Shown in pieces: positions 17,730 to 25,511 of a stretch of DNA of 64,000 nucleotides. Position 1 is the stretch's first letter. Every line of letters starts with the position of its first letter. The DNA comes from Acidobacteriota bacterium (lineage in GTDB: Bacteria > Acidobacteriota > Terriglobia > Acidiferrales > UBA7541), in contig QHYZ01000051.1 of assembly GCA_003225295.1 (NCBI GenBank), forward strand, positions 62,001 through 126,000, read 5' to 3'. Under the pieces are notes generated by a model. The model did not search any database. It was not told the DNA's origin and saw nothing but the letters and a program-made list of their open reading frames with translations. A program made the translations under genes and the position numbers.

Positions 17730-18437
17730 TTACCAACCCAATTGGCGCATCCGCTCCAGGATGAGTCCGCTGTAGCGATTCATGCGATCGGGCCGTCGCT
17801 TCAGAGGCAACGGCAGAATTGCGGCGAGACGGGCCGACTGGTCCCGGTCGATATTCCGCGCCGATGTTCGGTAGCAGTAACGGCACGCCGCCTCCGCGCC
17901 ATAAACACCGGGGCCCCATTCGGCCACGTTGAGGTAGAGCTCCAGAATGCGCCGCTTGCCGAGGACCAATTCGGCAACCGGGACAAGCGTGAACTCGGCG
18001 CCCTTGCGGAGGATCGAGCGTCCCGTCCCGAAGAACAGGTTTTTTACGAGTTGCTGGGTAAGGGTGGACCCTCCGCGAATGCGCCGGCCTTCCATATCGT
18101 CTTCCGCTGCGATTTGGATCGCGTGCCAATCGAATCCATGATGCTGGTAAAAGCGCGCGTCTTCCGCGGCGATGACCGCGTGCTGGAAATCGGGCGAGAT
18201 TTGGATCAGCGGGACGAATTCGTACCGTTCGTGATACGGCGTGTGGTGAATCCACGCCTGCAAGCGGCGTTCCAAGTGCACCGCGGTGGTCGGTGGGTCG
18301 ATCCACCGGGCAGCCACGAGGAGCAGCGCAGCAAGCGACCAAAGAAGCGCCACTCCGATGAGAAAGCATCGAACGAAGGATCGGAGAGAGCCTTTCCTAT
18401 GCGGAGTCTTGGGGGTTGTGTCTGGATTTTCAGTCAC
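17730..18437 (-). CDS. mtgA: Monofunctional biosynthetic peptidoglycan transglycosylase
   Basis: 235 residues, the usual MtgA size. One N-terminal transmembrane helix (about 22-44) anchors a GT51 domain that polymerises lipid II into glycan strands. Conserved motifs are all present: catalytic Glu92 in AAEDARFYQHHGFDW, the RGGSTLTQQLVKNLFFG block, the KRRILELYLNVAEWGPGVYG block and a terminal ARLAAILPLP. No transpeptidase domain follows, so it is not a class A PBP. It stands alone, convergent with the hydrolase-cupin gene. Confidence 0.95.
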   Translation of the reverse strand: MTENPDTTPKTPHRKGSLRSFVRCFLIGVALLWSLAALLLVAARWIDPPTTAVHLERRLQAWIHHTPYHERYEFVPLIQISPDFQHAVIAAEDARFYQHHGFDWHAIQIAAEDDMEGRRIRGGSTLTQQLVKNLFFGTGRSILRKGAEFTLVPVAELVLGKRRILELYLNVAEWGPGVYGAEAACRYCYRTSARNIDRDQSARLAAILPLPLKRRPDRMNRYSGLILERMRQLGW

Positions 18438-18814
18438 ACTTCAGAATAATCGTTTGGGCTGAATTGACAATAGCGCTAGATTGGTCGGTTACCGGACATC
18501 TCTATGCTTTGCGGGGCCGATCCACCTGATTTCCGATTAGCGCTGCCGGCGCAACCGGTCGATGCAACGCCATCTAATCAGTTGATCCGACAGTACTTCC
18601 CCTGGAGAACCGATCTGTTTGGCTGTAATCGGTCAAAACCTAGCCAGGGTAGCGTTCCGGCTGATCTAACCTTGCGAGCGATTTTGGCTTTTGTTTTCAA
18701 TGCAAGGTGGGTTCGAGCTGAGTGTTGCGTCGACCCATTGAGACCACGGCGTTTATCAGACTTGAGCGTTCTTGACCAGTTTCAATGAATTCGTCGAAAA
18801 AATCGCGAGGGTCT
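18438..18814. other. Gene-free stretch between two minus-strand genes
   Basis: 377 bp upstream of mtgA and downstream of the hydrolase gene. A short forward ORF (18504-18788) is rich in Arg, Pro and Cys and has no ribosome site. I see no RNA gene, repeat or clear promoter. Confidence 0.4.
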
Positions 18815-19630
18815 TTACTTGGTGCAATACTGGTTCAGAAATCCGAAAACGTCTTCGGCCCAGACGTCGGATCCAAAGTAGCCAAAGCTGTGGCCGTCCC
18901 GAGGAGAGTCGCCGTAGGAAGGATAAATCTTCAGTTTGTACGTCTTGCCCACTTTGTTCATCTCTGCTGAGAGTGTGTTGCTCGGCGACAGGTCAAAGTC
19001 GTTAGCGGCTTGAAAAAAGAAGATTGGCGCTTTTGCATTTCGCACTGCGCGAGTCATGAGCGACTGTAACTCAGGTGCCTGAGCCCAACTCTGGGCTCCC
19101 CCCGCTGAATCGATCCCCGCACAATATCCTCCTCGTTCTACTCCCAGCACAGTTTCAATGCCACCAAACGAGTTTCCCGCCACTGCGATGCGATTCGGTT
19201 GCACGAAGTTCTGTTTTCGCAACCACGATAGGGCTGCTAACTGATCGTCCAGATGATCCGTCTCCAATAATCGCACCATCGTTGCGGCAGCCGCAGAGAC
19301 GCCTCCGGCTTTCTCGGCAGCCGCGATCTGATCGCCAATATACGGACCTGCGGAGGCACTCAATCCCTGCCCCCGCCGGTAAGGTCCAAGGAATACCCAT
19401 CCATGGCTTGCGAACACTGGACCGAGCGCGGCGAATGCCTCCTTACTCATCATGCCCGGCGCACTCCCGTGGTTATAAATAACTGCGGGAAAGGGTCCAG
19501 TTCCTTCGGGTTTATAGAGCACTCCGTGCAGAGTAATCTCTCCACTTGGAAATGTGACGGTTTCTGCCACCGCCAAAACTGACGGTAAAAGCAATAATGC
19601 GAACAGGGCGGAAAAATAAGGTTTAGTCAT
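18815..19630 (-). CDS. Exported dienelactone-hydrolase-like alpha/beta hydrolase
   Basis: 271 residues with a Sec signal peptide (SALFALLLLPSVLAVAE). The alpha/beta hydrolase core has the nucleophile elbow GNSFGG (Ser154), an acid in ANDFDLSP (Asp211 or 213) and His247 in RDGHSFGYFG, the expected catalytic triad order. The loop YNHGSAPGMMSKE after the third strand would form the oxyanion hole. The family includes carboxymethylenebutenolidase-like enzymes and esterases of broad range, so the natural substrate cannot be named. Likely periplasmic. Confidence 0.85.
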   Translation of the reverse strand: MTKPYFSALFALLLLPSVLAVAETVTFPSGEITLHGVLYKPEGTGPFPAVIYNHGSAPGMMSKEAFAALGPVFASHGWVFLGPYRRGQGLSASAGPYIGDQIAAAEKAGGVSAAAATMVRLLETDHLDDQLAALSWLRKQNFVQPNRIAVAGNSFGGIETVLGVERGGYCAGIDSAGGAQSWAQAPELQSLMTRAVRNAKAPIFFFQAANDFDLSPSNTLSAEMNKVGKTYKLKIYPSYGDSPRDGHSFGYFGSDVWAEDVFGFLNQYCTK

Positions 19631-19832
19631 TTTTGTATCAACCTAGCTCAGACCATCATTGCTCAAACCATCATTCATCGGTGCTTTGTGAACTTGGAAC
19701 TGATGCTCATGTTCGCTGAGGCCGACGAAATCTGCAAGCAAGCTTCCAAGGTCCCGAGTCGCCTCTCGGAAACTTGAAATCCACTTGTACGATGAGCGCG
19801 TTTAATCAAGAGTTTACGGCAATTCCTTCGAT

Positions 19833-20213
19833 TTATTTCTCACGTTTAAACCAGTCGCGAACATTCGCTAGATTTAGCCAACGCAGTAGAAGGAACCCAA
19901 GAAGGGCCCACGCTATTGCGATTGAATCGTAGAGGGCGACATTTCCGGACGGATGAATCAGGGTGACTAAATTGATGACGGAGAGCACAGAAACAACGAG
20001 GACAGAAATGCGAGCCCAATTCTGGCCCTTCCAGAAGAACCACAGGATCAAGTAACCGGCGACGGCAACCAAGAATTCCGCCCAAAGAGTCGTAGCAAAG
20101 TAGGGAGCTCTCTGCGGACTAAGAAAGCAGGTCAGGTTTAGGATTCCCATTGTGACAGTGACCGCTAACATGAAGCGAGGGCGCATAGTCCCGGAGTTTA
20201 TCCGATTCTTCAT
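19833..20213 (-). CDS. Small four-helix membrane protein
   Basis: 126 residues with about four hydrophobic segments (e.g. FMLAVTVTMGILNLTCFL; FLVAVAGYLILWFFW; ISVLVVSVLSVINLVTLI; SIAIAWALLGFLLLRWL). It ends with charged residues and looks like a genuine inner-membrane protein, but I recognise no family or conserved catalytic residue. It reads in the same direction as the DoxX gene located 170 bp upstream and may share its transcript. Confidence 0.65.
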   Translation of the reverse strand: MKNRINSGTMRPRFMLAVTVTMGILNLTCFLSPQRAPYFATTLWAEFLVAVAGYLILWFFWKGQNWARISVLVVSVLSVINLVTLIHPSGNVALYDSIAIAWALLGFLLLRWLNLANVRDWFKREK

Positions 20214-20385
20214 TCCACGCGGATAGGAACGAAACCTTTTGGCTTAGCCTTCGTGGCGGTCAGTGCCATCTGATAAATCATCTTGCCGGAGAAGTGGTTT
20301 TGGGCCCAGTTTGAGTTGCCCGGTTTGCCCGTTGCCAGAACTTAGAGGCAGTTACTTTCTAAGGTCGACGCGACCCTTGCTTGGC

Positions 20386-20766
20386 TCAAGCTGGCCGCGC
20401 CGCAAAAATGCCCGAAAAATTCTGCTTGTACCGGAAAAACACAATGAACCAAAGTACCGTCACTATAAGCGCCAGCGGCAGCCCTTTCGGGTCCATCAGC
20501 AAGTGATAGGCAAGGATGCTCACGATCACGGGCCCGAGAATCGTGAGAGCCAGCGGCACATAACGGTTGACGAGCAGCAGCACTCCACCAATGACCTGCG
20601 CCGCGCCGACCACGTACACGAAGTGAGATACGAAGAGCACGGTTAGAAATTGGCCGGCAGTTCCCGGCGGCATTTGCATCGGGAGGTACTTCAGAAACGG
20701 GTTCAGCCCAAAGACCACGAAAATCAGGCCCAGCAAAATCCGTGCAATCAACACTGCAATTTTCAT
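20386..20766 (-). CDS. DoxX-family membrane protein
   Basis: 126 residues from ATG 20766, which follows GGGAGAAG at the right distance. A TTG 18 bp further upstream is also in frame but would place that ribosome site inside the gene. Four transmembrane helices and the pattern ARILLGLIFVVFGLNPFLKY, then GAAQVIGGVLLLVNRYVPLA fit the DoxX/DoxD-like family, which has been linked to quinone or thiosulfate redox chemistry in some bacteria; no such context exists here. Cytoplasmic-membrane protein of unknown partner. Confidence 0.85.
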   Translation of the reverse strand: MKIAVLIARILLGLIFVVFGLNPFLKYLPMQMPPGTAGQFLTVLFVSHFVYVVGAAQVIGGVLLLVNRYVPLALTILGPVIVSILAYHLLMDPKGLPLALIVTVLWFIVFFRYKQNFSGIFAARPA

Positions 20767-21105
20767 TTTCGGTTCTTCTCCCAATCAATGGATGCACCAA
20801 GGGGCGGGAACGCTACGCGCCCCCGCGCCGCATTCTATGTCAAATGAACGATTATTGTGGAAGTTCGTACTAAAACTCATTTGTCCGAGAAGCGGGTTAG
20901 GACTTAGGCGATTACTTCCGGTTATGCCAACGATACACGCGGAACGTGCTGCGAGCGAACCGCCAACGGGCACGTGCTTGGTTGATTCGAACACCGCGAG
21001 CGTCTAACGTAATGAACGATGCATCTTGCTCAGCCAATTCTTCTGGCGTCGGACGGGTGGCCCAGATGCACTGCGGGGGTGCCGCACCCTTCGGTTTTAA
21101 TTGAA

Positions 21106-21834
21106 TTGACGACGAACACTCGTACGACGAGGACAGGCTTTTGTTTTCTCCGAGCTTGCGCGGTTGCGGCCTCGGTCGCGTCGGTCGCGGGCTCGACGCT
21201 TGCGCAGCAGGAGCAATCCGAGACGCAGTGGGAGCGGGAGCACGGAATTCAGCACGAGAAGAGGTTGCTCGACAACAAATTCGTGGCAGTAGAGCGGATA
21301 ACCTTCCCGCCAAACAACGAGGGCTTTGGATATGCGCGTGAGAGTGAGCCGGCGCGTATCGTCTTCCTGCGATTCCGGGCCGCTGAGCAGGATGCGACCG
21401 CATTGGGCGGTTGGCGGTTCGAAAAAGTGAGTTTCTTTTCGCGTGAGGCCGGGCGAATGATTGTGCCGCCCGGTGCCGGGGCATTTCGTCTTGTCAACAT
21501 TTACTTGAGTGACCAGCCGGAAAGGGCGCCCGTCGCCGATGACGCGGTGAAGCTGGACCCGAAGCACAACGAAGTGCTGCTGGAAAACAGCCGCATACGG
21601 GTGGTGCGGATTCATTTTGCGCCCGGAGAATCAGGGCCGATGGTGGATAAGCGGCCGCGCGTGATTATCGTGTTGACGGATTCGCATGCTACTGTGACGC
21701 TGCCGGACGGTCACAGCGAAGTGCGCGACGCGAAGGCAGGCACTGTATATTTCGGCAATGCGGGGCGGCAAGCGACGAACAATATAGGAACGACGCCGCT
21801 GGAAAATGTCGTGGTGGAGCTGAAGAGCAAGTAG
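21106..21834 (+). CDS. Exported cupin-like hypothetical protein
   Basis: About 242 residues from TTG 21106, where a Sec-like leader begins (Arg/Thr-rich n-region, then CAVAASVASVAGSTLAQQ). The frame is open back to 21019, but that part has no protein character. Two related halves of small beta domains are visible, the first including RLLDNKFVAVERITFPPN and the second VLLENSRIRVVRIHFAPGES, as in bicupins. The usual His-x-His metal ligands are not evident, so it may be a non-enzymatic cupin fold. The start assignment is uncertain because no ribosome site is visible. Confidence 0.65.
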   Translation: MTTNTRTTRTGFCFLRACAVAASVASVAGSTLAQQEQSETQWEREHGIQHEKRLLDNKFVAVERITFPPNNEGFGYARESEPARIVFLRFRAAEQDATALGGWRFEKVSFFSREAGRMIVPPGAGAFRLVNIYLSDQPERAPVADDAVKLDPKHNEVLLENSRIRVVRIHFAPGESGPMVDKRPRVIIVLTDSHATVTLPDGHSEVRDAKAGTVYFGNAGRQATNNIGTTPLENVVVELKSK

Positions 21835-22166
21835 CGCCTTATCTCAACCATCAAGCAACACGGCTCCGTGTGCCTCACGAGCAGCGTCCGCCGCCGGGCG
21901 GCTTCGTTCAAGTGGGCATCTCGTCAGGAAATCATATGGCCGGTTTTGACCTGACCACTGAGGCTTTAAGGCGATATGGGCTACTGGCCGATGGGCCGGT
22001 GCTCGGAAGGAAACGCGCGTCGCAATGTGCGAGGACTCCAACTACAGGATTCTGTAGGATTTATGGAAGGGATACCCGCCGTTTCGCATTGATTCGCAAA
22101 TGGGGAAAGGGTGAGACCAGCCACCTCATCCCCTTCACCCCAAGGGTACCTTTTTGGAGGTATCAA
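21835..22166. other. Intergenic region before the lipoprotein gene
   Basis: 332 bp. The forward frame is open but Arg/Pro-rich and without a start signal until ATG 22167. No RNA gene or repeat seen. It presumably carries the promoter of the lipoprotein gene. Confidence 0.4.
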
Positions 22167-22736
22167 ATGTGCAACTCTCAGGTCCATCGGAACTTCTGGC
22201 TCGCTTTGGCAGCAGCAGCTCTTTTGATTGTAGCGGGTTGCTCGAACAAGGCAACCAACGAACCCACGACCACCGCCAAGAAAGTCGATACAGCGAAGCC
22301 CGCGGCCACAGCAAAGCCTGCCCCTGTAGCCAACAAAGCATCGCAGCCAACCACGATGGTTACAGTCCCGAAAGGCACCGTCATCAGCGCCACGATGGGC
22401 CAAACACTAGCCACCGACAAGAACAAGGTCGGTGACACCTTCGCCGCCAGCCTCACCACGGCGATTCAGGTGGAGGGAAAGACCGTGATCCCGAAAGGTG
22501 CACACGTAACCGGCCGCATCGTCAAGGTCAAAAAGCACGAAATGAAGGTGATGCTCGCTTCGGTCGTCATCCACGGAAAGTCCTACCTGCTTGAGACCAA
22601 TTCGGTCCCGGGTTCGAAAAGCCAGGCCAAAGACACCGATAAGGCAAAGGCGAATAAGGACGTGACTCTCCTGACTGCCAAGAGTCAGCTCACGTTTAAG
22701 CTCGCGAAGTCAGTGACCATTCCGGTAATAGGATGA
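22167..22736 (+). CDS. Lipoprotein with a conserved beta domain
   Basis: 189 residues from ATG 22167, seven bases after GGAGG (22156-22160). The leader ends in the lipobox-like IVAGC-SN, so Cys near residue 24 should be lipidated. A Thr/Ala/Lys/Pro-rich linker (about 25-60) leads to a compact domain: VTVPKGTVISATMGQTLAT, KVGDTFAASLTTAIQVEGK, VIPKGAHVTGRIVKVKK. This 'pre-set scaffold, cost of changing surface properties' type of repeat is common in acidobacterial lipoproteins but has no proven function. Asp after the +1 Cys is absent (Ser), consistent with outer-membrane sorting. Confidence 0.75.
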   Translation: MCNSQVHRNFWLALAAAALLIVAGCSNKATNEPTTTAKKVDTAKPAATAKPAPVANKASQPTTMVTVPKGTVISATMGQTLATDKNKVGDTFAASLTTAIQVEGKTVIPKGAHVTGRIVKVKKHEMKVMLASVVIHGKSYLLETNSVPGSKSQAKDTDKAKANKDVTLLTAKSQLTFKLAKSVTIPVIG

Positions 22737-23084
22737 CTAGATAGGCTCTAACATCGCCGAGGCTCAGCCAGCGCAAGCTGATGCGAAGCTGGCTGGGATT
22801 CAATAAGCCAGCAAGGCCATCAAATCCTTTTTAGGGCGATTCCGGCTGTCTGGTTATGGCGGATTGAGTTCCAAGTACATTAATAAGCCGTGTCTCGGCG
22901 CTGCCGCTGCTTTCTAAGTTTTCGTTGGCTCCCTGGGCCAGCCGGTGCCAGCAAGATTTATTGGAGCGGTTGGACCGGCTGAATCCCGCGATTGGGGTGA
23001 TCTCCAAGCGAGGCCGGGAATACTTCCGGCAGTTACGAGGACAACCCGGAAGGTATTCCACATGCCCGAAAGTTCGCGAAACCG
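22737..23084. other. Degraded DNA between lipoprotein gene and recombinase remnant
   Basis: 348 bp with no intact gene. The right end probably still contains scrambled sequence of the tyrosine recombinase whose recognisable part begins near 23085. Nothing else supported. Confidence 0.4.
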
Positions 23085-23489
23085 CCCATTGGCCCCGGCC
23101 AGCCTTTTCCACTTCGACGGTAACGGCAATCAGGCATGAAGTTCCATTGGCTCCCGTGGTTGTGCGTGAACTTAAAAACCTCTATTCGCGTTCAGCAGAA
23201 CACTCTCAGACGCATTTGGTATTTGCCAGAAGCCAAGAAGGCGTTCCGCTCGCGGCGGAGTCACGCGCACGGCACGTTGTTGCATTCGCAAGGAACTCCT
23301 TTGAAAGTTGCACAGGCTCAGCTTGGGCATTCACATATGGCGACAACTTTGGAGATCTATACACACGCCAGTGGGAGTGCGCAGAGAGACGCTGTGAACC
23401 TGCTCGCAGAGCAATTGTTCCCGAATGTTCCCAAGTTGGAGAGTAGTGGAAGAACCGCAGGAAGAACCTCAACTGCTTCAGTGAGTTAG
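23085..23489 (+). pseudogene. Tyrosine recombinase (phage-type integrase) remnant
   Basis: The catalytic half of an integrase is readable in two frames: HEVPLAPVVVRELKNLYSRS (about 23133-23195) and, after a frameshift near 23240, SRRSHAHGTLLHSQGTPLKV then AQAQLGHSHMATTLEIYTHA. The second part contains the box II Arg-x-x-His region, the LGH motif and the nucleophilic Tyr in EIYTH. The N-terminal DNA-binding domain is missing. The stop codon touches the 3' end of the tRNA-Pro gene, which is where such recombinases normally reside after integration. Confidence 0.75.
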
Positions 23490-23566
23490 TGGTCGGGGCG
23501 CCCGGATTTGAACCGGGGACCTCCTGCGCCCAAGGCAGGCGCGCTACCAGGCTGCGCTACGCCCCG
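23490..23566 (-). tRNA. tRNA-Pro (anticodon TGG)
   Basis: Read on the minus strand, the acceptor stem CGGGGCG/CGCCCCG, D-stem GCGC/GCGC, anticodon stem CCTGC/GCAGG with loop CTTGGGC, a 5-base variable loop and T-stem CCCGG/CCGGG around TTCAAAT all pair. The anticodon at loop positions 34-36 is TGG, which decodes proline CCN codons. The CCA end is encoded (plus-strand TGG at 23490-23492). The 3' end abuts the integrase remnant. Confidence 0.97.
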
Positions 23567-23979
23567 ACATGAATTGCTTCATTCATTCTAAGCACTTTCC
23601 AACTTTACTGCTACTCCGATCCGTCGTGTTTGCCTCGACTGTGCCAAAATTGTGCCAATAGTTGCACTGGACCATCCGCGTGCCAGAATCAGCGCCCCAT
23701 TTCGGGCAATATACGCTCTCTGTGACCTACTCCTCGAATGGCATTTCGTATGGACGCAATCGCGTTTGGCTCAGCGATGATATCCTCAATTCCTTGCCGT
23801 ACCCATCTTGGAAGGGTAGAGTCTCGACAAACCAGATTTTTCTGACCGTTGTCTCTGCGAATAAGACAAAGAAAGTGAGTAGTACGGAGGCGGTCCATGT
23901 CTGGAGCGGATCTAGCAGCCAGATGGACTCAACTCCTTCCATGAGAATGCCGGTTCCGCGCTGAGCCCGCTAAGAACCC
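23567..23979. other. Gene-poor stretch upstream of the tRNA
   Basis: 413 bp containing the upstream region of tRNA-Pro. A forward frame at 23662-23964 (TTG start) is open for 100 codons but lacks a ribosome site and a recognisable family, so I do not call it. A short direct repeat TTGTGCCAA/CTGTGCCAA lies near 23640-23660. Confidence 0.4.
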
Positions 23980-24570
23980 ATGTCCCAACAGAAACGGCTT
24001 GCCACTGCAGCCGTCTTTTCGCATCCTAAGGCTAGGAGTCTTACCGTGAAGCGAGCCCTCTCTTGCGGAGCTTGGAGCGCTTGGGTTGTGATCGCCCTGC
24101 TGCCCACGGCAGGGCTCGCAAGCCCGCAGTCTTTGGGCGAAGTGGCGCGACGAGAGCGGGAACGTCGCGAGCTGGAGGGCAAGAAGTCCAAGAAGGTCTA
24201 CACCAATGACGACTTCCCGAGCATTGCAGCCGCCATGGAAGCGCCCAGCTCACGTGTGCTCGCTGCCGATAGCAAAGAGCCATCGGCAAAGGTCGACGAA
24301 GCGGAATTGGAGAAACAGTGGAGAAGGCGGTTTGCGGGAGCCCGTGGACGCCTGCACAAAGCTGAACTAGACGCCTGGCAGACTCGCATCAAGACGGTGT
24401 TCGTTGGCGGCGGAGGCATTTCGGGCCTGACCAGCGGAGCGGCCGTTCCCGTACAAATACAGGTGCGGGAGTTTGTGGAAACCGATGAGTTGCGCCTGGC
24501 GCGGAAGGCCCTGGACGATCTCGAAGAAGAGCTGCGTCACGCCGGTTTGCCGCCCGGTTGGGGACGCTAA
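23980..24570 (+). CDS. Exported hypothetical protein
   Basis: 196 residues from ATG 23980, or 174 from GTG 24046. The second start puts the hydrophobic leader (WSAWVVIALLPTAGLASP) closer to the N-terminus. The mature protein begins QSLGEVARRERERRELEGKK, a charged helix followed by VYTNDDFPS, a pattern I associate with small secreted proteins of acidobacteria. Its C-terminal half is helical and charged (LRLARKALDDLEEELRHAG) around a Gly-rich loop (FVGGGGISGLTSG). No enzyme motif. Function unknown. Confidence 0.7.
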   Translation: MSQQKRLATAAVFSHPKARSLTVKRALSCGAWSAWVVIALLPTAGLASPQSLGEVARRERERRELEGKKSKKVYTNDDFPSIAAAMEAPSSRVLAADSKEPSAKVDEAELEKQWRRRFAGARGRLHKAELDAWQTRIKTVFVGGGGISGLTSGAAVPVQIQVREFVETDELRLARKALDDLEEELRHAGLPPGWGR

Positions 24571-24898
24571 TCGGTCGCGAGACAAAGTTCCCATAAGGAA
24601 CAGGCTGCGGAAGCGAATTTAGCCAACACTGTCAGAGACTGACTGCATTGGCAATTTGAATTGCGAGCACCTTCGAGGTTTCGCCGTCAAGAAACTCCAT
24701 CGCAATGAACTAATCAGTTTGCGGCGATCAACGAAGTCCCCGATAGCTCCCAAAATGAAGAATGGCAAAGCAGGCCTCGTGATCGCCGCCGCTGGTGTTG
24801 GTTCCGCGTTCCTGCTGGACACCGTACCTCATTAAGCGGCCGGCTCGGTGAGCTGAACAATGCGCGCGCGAGGTGCGCGTGTGCGCAGTCCTCACAGC
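24571..24898. other. Probable decayed 5' part of the universal stress protein gene
   Basis: 328 bp between the preceding gene and the recognisable universal-stress-protein remnant. Stops occur in all frames and no start or ribosome site is visible. The sequence probably held the first part of that gene but is too altered to align by eye. Confidence 0.35.
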
Positions 24899-25470
24899 TC
24901 GCCCACACAAACGGATTCGATCTCAACATCATGCCCACACACGCTGGTCTCTTCCGCAGGACGCTGCTTGGTTCCACAGCAGCGAAGGTATTGAACGAAG
25001 CTGATTGTCCGGTATTGACCACGCAGCACGCGGAGACGATTTAAGCCAGACCGGTCGAACATCGGGAATGGGTCTGCGCCATTGGTTTGAACGCGGATTC
25101 TCCGAAGAGTTCTTCGGTTCGCCAGCCAAGCTGCGAAGGCTGTGCATGCGGATCTCACGCTCGTTGATGTGATTCCCGCAAGCGGTTCTGACCTGCCGAT
25201 TGAATTGGATTTGGAGGAGCGCCTGCAGTCGGCGAAAAAAGAGGCAGCGAGCCGGGGCATCGAGGAGTTGCAAAGCGCCGCTATTTCCCACGCACGGGTT
25301 AGCATCGCCATCGGACCGATTCGAGACATGTTGACCGAGGCCTCGCGCAGAATGCGAGCGGATTGCTGGTGATCGGAAGAAGTCCGCAGTCTGGCATGCG
25401 GGGTTGCTTGCGCGATCTCAGCTACGGAATAGCGCGTGACGCTCCATGTCCGGTGTTGAGCGTCTGGTAG
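24899..25470 (+). pseudogene. Two-domain universal stress protein (UspA-like), frameshifted
   Basis: Segments of a tandem UspA protein occur in order. The end of domain 1 is NGFDLNIMPTHAGLFRRTLL then GSTAAKVLNEADCPVLTT, stop near 25044. The start of domain 2 is VCAIGLNADSPKSSSVRQPS. Its middle is VIPASGSDLPIELDLEERLQ (25160 onward). Its end is LLVIGRSPQSGMRGCLRDLS then YGIARDAPCPVLSVW, stop at 25468-25470. The last piece carries the Gly-rich ATP-binding loop typical of Usp domains. Three frames are needed, so the gene is dead. It is the last decayed gene before the arabinose operon. Confidence 0.8.
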
Positions 25471-25511
25471 AGCGAGCGCCTGTCTCGCCGGTGCTGTCAG
25501 GTTCGAGGGCA

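Noticed and set aside
23662-23964. 100-codon TTG-start ORF between tRNA-Pro and the exported protein gene
   Set aside because: No ribosome site or recognisable family; could be a remnant, not supportable.
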